A stretch of DNA of 25,801 nt, taken from positions 1-25,801 of the forward strand of contig DATMRF010000095.1 of the NCBI GenBank assembly GCA_035566435.1. Reading direction: 5' to 3'. This document shows, piece after piece, positions 14,947 to 21,000 of the stretch (positions within the stretch are counted from its first letter, which is position 1; each line of letters begins with the position of its first letter). The stretch is from DATMRF01 sp035566435 (GTDB taxonomy: Bacteria; Verrucomicrobiota; Verrucomicrobiia; Limisphaerales; UBA8199). The notes under the pieces were generated by a model, which did no database searches, was not told the origin of the DNA, and saw only the letters and a program-made list of their open reading frames with translations. Made by a program: the position numbers and the translations under genes.

Positions 14947-15318
14947 TTAGGTCTGAGTGACATAAAATACCGATTGTGCGCGGGAGGCGTGTTGACGCTT
15001 GCGCTTTTCCGTCGAGTACCTGGCCAGCAATAACGGGACTCCAGCAGCCGAGGAGACCAAAAGAGAGCCCACGGCCGCTAAGACGACCATCTTCATGAAG
15101 TCCCAGAAATCGGAATGCTCGTGCCTGACTAATTCGAAATAGGCCCAGACCGCCAACAAAAAGAGGGTGAACGCGACTGTGGACAGCGCCACGACAACGC
15201 GGAATCGCCGGAGCACGAAGTGAAGGATCATCGAGATCGGCCCGACAATGACGATGCAGAGGACTAGCACGCCACCGGGGGCGCCCGCGGCAGGATCGAC
15301 TTGGGCTAGATGCACCAT
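14947..15318 (-). CDS. Small membrane protein, three predicted transmembrane helices
   Basis: A 123-residue protein from ATG at 15316-15318; an upstream start at 15360 is in frame but less likely. There are hydrophobic helices at about 15-35 ('VLVLCIVIVGPISMILHFVL'), 43-64 ('VVALSTVAFTLFLLAVWAYF') and 77-98 ('MVVLAAVGSLLVSSAAGVPL'), followed by a basic cytoplasmic tail ('RYSTEKRKRQHASR'). No recognised domain. It is monocistronic with no ribosome binding site of note. Confidence 0.65.
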   Translation of the reverse strand: MVHLAQVDPAAGAPGGVLVLCIVIVGPISMILHFVLRRFRVVVALSTVAFTLFLLAVWAYFELVRHEHSDFWDFMKMVVLAAVGSLLVSSAAGVPLLLARYSTEKRKRQHASRAQSVFYVTQT

Positions 15319-15902
15319 ATATGCTGATCTAACAAGTGGTTGTGCAGGCCAGTATATCATCCCGTTTCGCGCTGATATCCAACCGGCTCCCTGCTGGGGA
15401 TAAAAACTCCCGCTTCATCATCAAGGCTTTTAGCCGATCCGGGCTTCCGGGTAAAGCTGGTTCCAAAACTTGTGGGCAGGGGTTGGACGAGGCCCAGGTG
15501 ATTGGGCTAAACGATTTTTGAACGATTTTTGCAAAAATCGTTAAGCCTTCATTTCCAGTGACTTAGGCGGTGTTTTTGGCCGTTTTTTGGAGTCTTCCAA
15601 GCGATTTCCTGGAGGGGTGTGAAGCAGGTGATAAGTGGCATGAATACGCAAAAGCCAATAGCCGGATACCTCCACTGCGTTCTCTTCCCCAGAGGCAGAA
15701 CGGGCGGCGCCAAGAGTCGTCAAGGCTTTTCTTTAGTTTTTATCGCCGAAAGCGGTGGCACTCGGGACGAAAGCAGGCGAAAGCCAGCGAAAGGGCGGAG
15801 CGGTTCGAGAAATTTTCTGAAGGGCAGGGGCTATAAACGACGCGCGGGCGCAGAGGGCAGCATTGAATGCGCTGACCCGTGCAAAAGCACGAAACAACTA
15901 TT
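15319..15902. other. Intergenic stretch holding the 115-bp repeat
   Basis: Apart from the repeat at 15505-15619, no gene is convincing; the open frames here have unusual composition and no recognisable motifs. It forms the upstream region of the replication module. Confidence 0.45.
15505..15619. repeat. 115-bp intergenic repeat, copy 2, with a 22-bp palindrome
   Basis: Aligned end to end with 3667-3781. It contains the perfect palindrome AACGATTTTTG-CAAAAATCGTT at 15521-15542, preceded by a direct copy of the half-site at 15510-15520 and followed by a further CGATTT at 15602. This arrangement resembles an operator, iteron group or recombinase site. It is located 284 bp before the excisionase-like gene. 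Confidence 0.7.
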
Positions 15903-16181
15903 ATGGGAACAAATACCCTAGCGGGCGGCCAGACCTTGCGGTCGGCCACGATTGCCGGCGGCAAGACCTTGCGGTCAGGTACCGATGCTGGCGTCCAGGA
16001 AGAATTCATCACGAAAGAGGAGGTGGCGCGGCGGCTAAAGAAGACGACGCGAACCATCGAGCACTGGCAGCGGCGTGGTTACATCCCCTTCGTGAAGGTG
16101 CAGCAGTCGGTGCTGTTCCGGTGGTCAAGAGTGGTCGCGCAGCTGGAGCGGAAGTTCGGGGTGGGGTTCGTGGAGCGGTGA
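15903..16181 (+). CDS. Excisionase/MerR-like HTH protein
   Basis: A 92-residue protein from ATG at 15903; an upstream GTG at 15879 is less likely. The C-terminal half is a winged HTH of the excisionase or HTH_17 type: 'FITKEEVARRLKKTTRTIEH', then 'WQRRGYIPFVKVQQSVLFRW'. Such proteins direct integrase or regulate early genes in phages and integrative elements. The N-terminus carries an 11-residue tandem repeat ('AGGQTLRSATI', 'AGGKTLRSGTD') encoded by two 20-bp units differing at one base (15924-15943 and 15957-15976). It begins the plus-strand series of phage-like genes. No integrase gene is in the window. Confidence 0.75.
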   Translation: MGTNTLAGGQTLRSATIAGGKTLRSGTDAGVQEEFITKEEVARRLKKTTRTIEHWQRRGYIPFVKVQQSVLFRWSRVVAQLERKFGVGFVER

Positions 16182-16283
16182 AGCGTGAGAGCGTTGGAGC
16201 GTGAAGCGTAAAGCGTGATTAACCACAGATGGACACGGGTGGACACGGATTTTCGCCACAAGAGAGCACAGAGAACACAAAGA
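16182..16283. repeat. Two adjacent degenerate repeat arrays
   Basis: About 16180-16218 holds GAGCGTG/GAAGCGTG-type units. About 16220-16283 holds the ACCACAGATGGACACGG / CACAGAGAACACAAAG array, also seen after the helicase gene at 19694-19766 and, more diverged, at 19999-20056. The start codon of the nuclease gene follows directly. Confidence 0.75.
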
Positions 16284-16787
16284 ATGAACTCCAGAGAAAA
16301 GGGCAAGCGCGGTGAGCGGCAGTGGCGCGATGAGTTGCGGGCGCAGGGGTTCGCAGCACGGCGCGGGCAGCAGTTCAGCGGGTCGCCTGATTCGCCGGAC
16401 GTAGTGTGCGAGGCGCTGCCGTGGATTCATTTCGAGGTGAAGGCGGTCGAGCGGCTGAACATCGAGGATGCGATGGAGCAGGCCAGAAGAGACTGCAGGG
16501 GGGTAGTAATCAGTAATCAGTCGTCAGTGGAGAAGGTGCCGGTGGTGGCGCATCGGCGGAGGTTCCGGGCGTGGTTGGTGACGATGGATGCGGAGACGTT
16601 TTTCAGGCTGATAAGAGGGGACCATTTCGAGTGGGGAGTGCGGAGTGAGGAGTGCGGAATGACCCGAAGGGACTTTACAGGAGGGGACGGAGGTAACGGA
16701 GAGGAGGAAAGGGGACAGAATTTGGCGACGCAGAGGACTGCGTCCCTGCCGACAGAGAACAACAACAACGAGGAAACAAAGAGATGA
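16284..16787 (+). CDS. PDDEXK nuclease, Holliday junction resolvase-like
   Basis: From ATG at 16284 the first about 115 residues form a compact PDDEXK nuclease: 'SREKGKRGERQWRDELRAQG' with Glu11, 'SPDVV' with Asp39, and the catalytic 'FEVK' with Glu51 and Lys53, followed by 'VPVVAHRRRFRAWLVTMDAE'. The pattern matches phage-borne putative Holliday junction resolvases of the Hjc/VRR-type group. A TAATCAG repeat is read in frame at about 16506-16530. After 'FFRLIRGDHFEW' (about 16630) the remaining about 50 residues are built from non-protein-like repeats: GAGTGCGGAGT units, a GACGCAG/CTGCGTC hairpin at 16727-16744, and an AAC run. The original stop has probably been displaced by repeat insertion. 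The gene overlaps the next start by 4 bp (ATGA). Confidence 0.78.
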   Translation: MNSREKGKRGERQWRDELRAQGFAARRGQQFSGSPDSPDVVCEALPWIHFEVKAVERLNIEDAMEQARRDCRGVVISNQSSVEKVPVVAHRRRFRAWLVTMDAETFFRLIRGDHFEWGVRSEECGMTRRDFTGGDGGNGEEERGQNLATQRTASLPTENNNNEETKR

Positions 16788-17536
16788 AGATCAAAGCAAA
16801 CAACGGCAACTTCGAGCCTTGCCCCGAGTTCACGGGCAAGGCTGTGTGCGTGGACGTGACTCCGCTGCGCAGGCAGCCGAGCCAATTCGGGGAGCGCGAC
16901 GTATTCAAGGTCGTTTTCGAGGTGGACATCGACCGGGAGGACGGGTCGCGGTTCTGCGTGTGGTCGCGCAACTTCACGCCCTCCCTGAATGAGAAGGCGA
17001 ACTTCCGCAAATTCCTGCGCGGGTGGCTTGGGCGAGACCTAAGCAAGCAGGAACTCGATGATTTCGACACTGAAACGCTGGTGGGCAGGCCGGCGCAGTT
17101 GGTCGTGGTCCAGGAGCACAAGGACAGCGAAACGTACGCCAATATCATGGCCTGTCTGCCGGACAAGAATGGGGAGCCGCTGAAAGCCTGCGGCAAATAC
17201 ATCCGGGTGAAGGACAGGTCTTTGCAGACAGCCACGCCTGGCGTGCCGGCCAATGGCGCTGCCGCGTCGGGTGGTTCCGGCGGTGGCGGCTATCGGCGGG
17301 CGCAGCAGGCTGAGCCGGGGGGCGAAGACCTCGGCGGCACGAAAATCCACGTCGGGCGATGCAAGGGGCTGGAGGTGCGGGACCTGTCGCCAGAGCAGGT
17401 CCAGGCGCTGATCGAAAACTGGCTGCCGAAAGCAAAAGCCAATCCCAAACCGCTGGCGGATGACAAGCGGCTGATCGCGGCTCTGGAGTGGTGGGCTGCC
17501 AGGCAGGAAAAGGAAAACGACGACGTTCCCTATTAA
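16784..17536 (+). CDS. Phage-type single-stranded DNA-binding protein (OB-fold-like, DUF669-like)
   Basis: A 250-residue protein with a good GAGGA ribosome binding site and a 4-bp overlap with the nuclease gene. Residues about 1-135 look like a phage replication OB-fold protein: 'FTGKAVCVDVTPLRRQPSQF', 'FKVVFEVDIDREDGSRFCVW', the helical 'NFRKFLRGWLGRDLSKQELD' and 'VGRPAQLVVVQEHKDSETYA'. A Gly/Ala/Ser-rich linker follows at about 150-175. The C-terminal part (about 180-235) is a separate small domain ('IHVGRCKGLEVRDLSPEQVQ', 'ALIENWLPKAKANPKPLADD'), ending in an acidic tip 'KENDDVPY' like SSB tails that recruit partners. Likely role: coating ssDNA during element replication or recombination. 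Confidence 0.72.
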   Translation: MKIKANNGNFEPCPEFTGKAVCVDVTPLRRQPSQFGERDVFKVVFEVDIDREDGSRFCVWSRNFTPSLNEKANFRKFLRGWLGRDLSKQELDDFDTETLVGRPAQLVVVQEHKDSETYANIMACLPDKNGEPLKACGKYIRVKDRSLQTATPGVPANGAAASGGSGGGGYRRAQQAEPGGEDLGGTKIHVGRCKGLEVRDLSPEQVQALIENWLPKAKANPKPLADDKRLIAALEWWAARQEKENDDVPY

Positions 17537-17618
17537 GAGGAGCGGAGTGATGGGGGGTGGCAGCGTGATGAGTGATGCGTGAATGCCCCCCACCTCGCCA
17601 ACTCCAACGAACAGAACC

Positions 17619-18332
17619 ATGCAGACTATTGTTTTCGATATTGAGACGGGGCCGTTGCCCGAGCCGGAGCTTGCGGCGCTGACGCCAGCGTTTGACCCGG
17701 GAGAAGTCAAAACGGGCAATTTGAAGGACCCTGAGAAAATCGCCGCCAAAATTGCTGAGGCGGAAGCAAGCCATCGCCGCGAGTTCGTCGAGCGGGCGGC
17801 ACTCGACCCGTTAACGGGTCGAGTGGTCGCGGTTGGTCTCCTGTATGAGGACAGCGGGGAGTTCGTTGTCATCGGGGACGATGATGAGGCGAGCACGTTG
17901 CGCGAGTTCTGGAGGGCCTGTCAGGGGGCGATGGGCCGCATCAACCAGATGGTGGGTTTCAACACCTGGTCGTTTGACCTGCCGTTTCTGATGCGGCGCT
18001 CTTTCAAGTACCGCGTGGCGGTGCCGTTTGGGATTCGGCGGGGACGCTACTGGGGGGACGAAATGGTTGACCTGCGGGAACTGTGGCAACTCGGGGACCG
18101 CCAGGCGCGTGGTTCGTTGGACAGCATCGCCAAACATCTTGGCATCGGCGCGAAGAACGGTGATGGCGGAGCGTTCGCGGAGTTGTGGCGAACCGACCGC
18201 GCTCGGGCGGTTGCGTACCTGCGAAACGACCTGGACCTGACGGCCAAGGTGGCCGAAGCGCTCGGGGTGGTGGGCTGGGGATTGCCACGAGAGAGCACAG
18301 CGCAGCGGAGCCGCAACCAAAGTAATCAGTAA
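17619..18332 (+). CDS. DnaQ-like / PolB-type 3'-5' exonuclease
   Basis: A 237-residue protein from ATG at 17619; an in-frame ATG at 17583 adds an unlikely leader. It carries the three motifs of DEDDy exonucleases: Exo I 'VFDIETG' (Asp7, Glu9), Exo II 'MVGFNTWSFDLPFL' (Asn115, Asp120), and Exo III 'YLRND' (Tyr200, Asp204), with 'SLDSIAKHLG' before Exo III. It probably provides proofreading or end resection for element replication. The last residues and the TAA stop are encoded by a TAATCAG repeat, so the original C-terminus has been altered. No polymerase domain is attached, so the polymerase must come from the host or from outside the window. Confidence 0.85.
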   Translation: MQTIVFDIETGPLPEPELAALTPAFDPGEVKTGNLKDPEKIAAKIAEAEASHRREFVERAALDPLTGRVVAVGLLYEDSGEFVVIGDDDEASTLREFWRACQGAMGRINQMVGFNTWSFDLPFLMRRSFKYRVAVPFGIRRGRYWGDEMVDLRELWQLGDRQARGSLDSIAKHLGIGAKNGDGGAFAELWRTDRARAVAYLRNDLDLTAKVAEALGVVGWGLPRESTAQRSRNQSNQ

Positions 18333-18355
18333 TCAGTGACCAGTAACCAGTGAGC
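18320..18355. repeat. TAATCAGT degenerate direct repeat
   Basis: Five AATCAGT/GACCAGT/AACCAGT units in tandem run through the end of the exonuclease gene and up to 3 bp before the helicase start. A related pair occurs inside the nuclease gene at about 16506-16530. Confidence 0.75.
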
Positions 18356-18357
18356 CA

Positions 18358-19695
18358 ATGAGGACGCTTTGGGACAGCTGTGAAGTGATGGCGGGCGAAG
18401 CGCCATGCCCTGAGAACCGTTTTCTGGCCGCCGCGCGCGCCGGGCGCAACTGTTTCCTGACGGGCATGGCCGGGACGGGCAAGAGCACGCTGCTGAGGCG
18501 GCTTATCAATGAGGCGCCGTCGCGGGTTGACGTAACGGCGCCGACTGGTGTTGCGGCTTTGAACGTGGGCGGCATGACGGTGCATCGGTTTTGCGGGATG
18601 CTGCTGGGGCCGCAGCTGGGGCAATCGAACGAGGAATACTTCGCGCTGTTGGAGCGAGATCGGCGCCGGTCGGTGCTGGCAGGTTTCAACCGGGTGCGGC
18701 GTTGTGAGGTCCTGGTGATCGACGAAGTGTCCATGCTGCCGGGGCGTCAGTTGGAGTTCATTGAATTCCTGTTTCGGCGGCTGCGGGGCCGGGATGAGCC
18801 GTTCGGCGGGTGCCAGGTCATCGCCACCGGGGACTTTCTGCAACTGCCACCGGTGCGAGTGGAGGGTCGGGAGCGGGCTCGTGAGGACACTCGCCCCTAC
18901 CAAGATGGATACGATTGGGCGTTTCTGTCGCCGGCCTGGGCGGCGGCGGAGTTCAAGACCGTCGTGCTGGAAACCGTGAGGCGACAGGATGAGCGGTCCT
19001 TTGTCGAGGCGCTGAGCGGGTTCCGAGTTGGCCGGGTGTGGGGCGACTGCGCGCGGCTGCTGCAATCGCGGGTCAGGAGCAATCCTCCGGCAACGATGCC
19101 GCGCCTGTTCACGCACAATGTTCAGGTGGACAAGTGGAATGATTTCCAGCTTTCGGAACTGCCGGGCGATGAGAGCGTTTTGGAAGCGGAGCAGAACGGA
19201 CCGGAGCATCAACGGGGCTTCCTGACAAAAAACCTGCTGACGCCGGCTACGCTTCGGCTAAAGCCGGGCGCCATGGTGATGTTCACCGTGAACCGGACAG
19301 TGTCCGGCTCCCATCAGCCGGGCCGGCGCGAACCGTTGTATGTCAACGGCCAGATCGGGATTGTGGAGAGCGTCGAGCCTGGCGCGGTTGTTGTGCGGAG
19401 CAAGGGCGGGGAAGAAATCCGCGTCGAGCGGTTCACGTGGCGTTTCGATTCGCAAGACAAGGACACGGCAAGCTTTTCGCAATTTCCGCTGAGGCTTGCG
19501 TGGGCGATGACGATTCACAAGTCGCAAGGGCTGACGCTGGATTCCGCTTACCTGGACGTCCGCGCCGCCCGTGAGCCTGGGCAGGCGTATGTGGCGGTTT
19601 CACGGGTGCGGACGCTGGCAGGACTGCACTTCAAGGAGTGGTTCAAAGGCGTGCATGTTTCGCCGGAAGCGATTGAGTTTTATCGGAAGGAGTAA
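18358..19695 (+). CDS. PIF1-like SF1B DNA helicase
   Basis: A 445-residue superfamily 1 helicase. Walker A is 'GMAGTGKST' at 36-44, motif Ia 'TAPTGVAALNVGG' at 60-72, Walker B 'LVIDEVSML' with Asp122-Glu123, and motif III 'GDFLQLPPV' at 158-166. C-terminal motifs are 'TIHKSQGLTLD' at about 385-395 and 'AYVAVSRV' at 410-417. These identify a PIF1/RecD2-type 5'-3' helicase of the short, phage-like kind without accessory domains. It probably unwinds forks or recombination intermediates with the neighbouring ssDNA-binding protein and exonuclease. Start ATG at 18358 follows a repeat with only a weak GTGAG upstream. Confidence 0.92.
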   Translation: MRTLWDSCEVMAGEAPCPENRFLAAARAGRNCFLTGMAGTGKSTLLRRLINEAPSRVDVTAPTGVAALNVGGMTVHRFCGMLLGPQLGQSNEEYFALLERDRRRSVLAGFNRVRRCEVLVIDEVSMLPGRQLEFIEFLFRRLRGRDEPFGGCQVIATGDFLQLPPVRVEGRERAREDTRPYQDGYDWAFLSPAWAAAEFKTVVLETVRRQDERSFVEALSGFRVGRVWGDCARLLQSRVRSNPPATMPRLFTHNVQVDKWNDFQLSELPGDESVLEAEQNGPEHQRGFLTKNLLTPATLRLKPGAMVMFTVNRTVSGSHQPGRREPLYVNGQIGIVESVEPGAVVVRSKGGEEIRVERFTWRFDSQDKDTASFSQFPLRLAWAMTIHKSQGLTLDSAYLDVRAAREPGQAYVAVSRVRTLAGLHFKEWFKGVHVSPEAIEFYRKE

Positions 19696-19766
19696 CCACG
19701 GATGAACACGGATGGACACGGATTGTTTGCCACAAGAGGGCACAAAGGACACAAAGGACGGAAGGG
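19694..19766. repeat. ACGGATGGACACGG / CACAAAGGACACAAAGG repeat
   Basis: Begins at the helicase stop and repeats the order of blocks seen at 16220-16283: ACCACGGATG and ACACGGATG units, then 'GCCACAAGAGGGCACAAAGG' and related units. It supplies the ATG used by the next frame. Confidence 0.8.
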
Positions 19767-19998
19767 ACCGAAGCGGGCGGCGTGCAGGGGTGCGGGGAAC
19801 CCGTGGCGCGATCTAATCGCGCTTGCGTTCGCGCGCGAGCGCGAGGCGCGGCGCTGGCTGAGGTGGCCGCTGGAGTACGACAGCGTGTATGCGCACGTGT
19901 TCAAGTGTGTGTGCTGCGGAAAGACGAGGCCGGAGGAGCACAGGCGCGAGCCGCGCAGTGAGGTGTGTGTGCACTGTGTGCGAGAGGCGGGATTTTAA
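19702..19998 (+). CDS. Small zinc-ribbon-like protein
   Basis: Frame of 98 codons. The first about 30 ('MNTDGHGLFATRGHKGHKGR') are plain translation of the intergenic repeat, so the true start is uncertain and lies probably nearer 19780-19800, at a non-ATG codon. The rest contains 'NPWRDLIALAFAREREARRW', 'YAHVFKCVCCGKTRPEEHRR' and 'EVCVHCVREAGF'. The pattern C-x2-C followed by C-x2-C about 20 residues later fits a zinc ribbon. Basic overall; a nucleic-acid-binding role is likely. It fits the replication operon by position and strand. Confidence 0.6.
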   Translation: MNTDGHGLFATRGHKGHKGRKGPKRAACRGAGNPWRDLIALAFAREREARRWLRWPLEYDSVYAHVFKCVCCGKTRPEEHRREPRSEVCVHCVREAGF

Positions 19999-20056
19999 CC
20001 GCGGATTACACGGATTTCACGGATGAAATTTGCCGCGAAAGAGCGCAAAGAGCGCA
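19999..20056. repeat. Diverged third copy of the ACGGAT repeat
   Basis: ACCGCGGATTACACGGATTTCACGGATG, then 'GCCGCGAAAGAGCGCAAAGA'-type sequence. The block order is the same as in the other two arrays, but the sequence is shifted. It fills the gap between the zinc protein and the antisense HEAT gene. Confidence 0.65.
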
Positions 20057-20061
20057 GGGGC

Positions 20062-21000
20062 TCAATCGGGTTGGGTTTCAATATTGGGGGTCTCGGGGGC
20101 GATCGCCGCGATGGCGCTGGCCGCGTTGCGTCGGACGTCTGGATCCGGGTCGCAGAGCGCATTTGTGAGGGCGGGAAGTGCCTGTCGGGCAAGGTTCCCA
20201 AATTTGGAGAGGGCGTAGGGTGCCTCCATCCTCAGATCGCGACGTGGATCTTGCAGGCAGGCGATCAGCGCGGGCACGATGAGCGGGGCGTCAAGTTTCA
20301 GGGAACCGAGTATATACGCGTTATCTTCGGCAAGTTCGCAGTCTGGGTGTTGGAGGTTTTTGACAAGGATGGGCAGCAGTGGCTGAGCGTTGGTGCCCAT
20401 AGCCTCAACACAGAAGAGTACCCACATGCTTTTAGCGTCGGCTGGGTTCGAGAGTACCCTGGCCATGATTGGGACGGCTTGTGCGCCGAGGTGGGCCAAG
20501 GCCGCCAAGGCGCGGTTTCGCGCGTCAGGCGAGTTGGTGAGGCTGATTCGGCGGGTCAATTCCGGGATGGCGGGCGCGGCGAGAGGTCCAAGAACCTCGA
20601 ATGCTTGCATGGCATTTTGGGAACGAGCGGTGGCATCGCCGTAGGAGAGCAGGGCTGTGACTGGGCGGCTGCGGGCGATCCAGCTCGGCAGTTTCCCAAA
20701 AAGCCCTTGGGCTTTCTTCCTCCAAGGAGAGGGCTCGTACGCGATCCAGGTCAAGAGGCTTGGGAGTGCGTTGGTGCCGATTTGATGAATTGCCTGAGCA
20801 GGCTCCCGTTTAAGAGCCGGCGATTTGAACGCGGGGTAGTTGCCATACAAGGCTACCCATTCGGAGAGACGTCTGCGTTTGTACGATGGCTCCGGCTCGC
20901 GGGTGAGGGACCAAAAGCACATGGCAGTTGCGGTGGCTGCCACGAGGATTGCGACTCGTTTGATGCGCCTGAACTCCCAGGTGTGCAAGCATGAACCCAT
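20062..21000 (-). CDS. Membrane-anchored HEAT-repeat protein A
   Basis: A 312-residue protein on the strand opposite to the surrounding phage-like genes. An N-terminal transmembrane anchor lies at about 15-32 ('RVAILVAATATAMCFWSL'), followed by 'EPSYKRRRLSEW' and 'HQIGTNALP'. It then has about five HEAT-type helical repeats, for example 'FEVLGPLAAPAIPELTRRIS', 'VPALIACLQDPRRDLRMEAP' and 'LPALTNALCDPDPDVRRNAA'. The start ATG (20998-21000) overlaps the first 10 bases of the primase gene on the other strand. It is a paralogue of the gene at 23081-24004. HEAT scaffolds bind proteins; the partner is unknown. Similar anchored proteins with 'RKLSxW' are widespread in Verrucomicrobiota chromosomes, so this is likely host-derived cargo. 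Confidence 0.85.
   Translation of the reverse strand: MGSCLHTWEFRRIKRVAILVAATATAMCFWSLTREPEPSYKRRRLSEWVALYGNYPAFKSPALKREPAQAIHQIGTNALPSLLTWIAYEPSPWRKKAQGLFGKLPSWIARSRPVTALLSYGDATARSQNAMQAFEVLGPLAAPAIPELTRRISLTNSPDARNRALAALAHLGAQAVPIMARVLSNPADAKSMWVLFCVEAMGTNAQPLLPILVKNLQHPDCELAEDNAYILGSLKLDAPLIVPALIACLQDPRRDLRMEAPYALSKFGNLARQALPALTNALCDPDPDVRRNAASAIAAIAPETPNIETQPD

Noticed and set aside
15570..15921. Two overlapping plus-strand frames before the excisionase-like gene
   Set aside because: No motifs, poor composition, no ribosome binding site, and they run through the 115-bp repeat.
18004..19212. 402-codon minus-strand frame
   Set aside because: It is antisense to the exonuclease and PIF1 helicase, rich in Arg, Pro and His, with no motifs; a GC-rich shadow.
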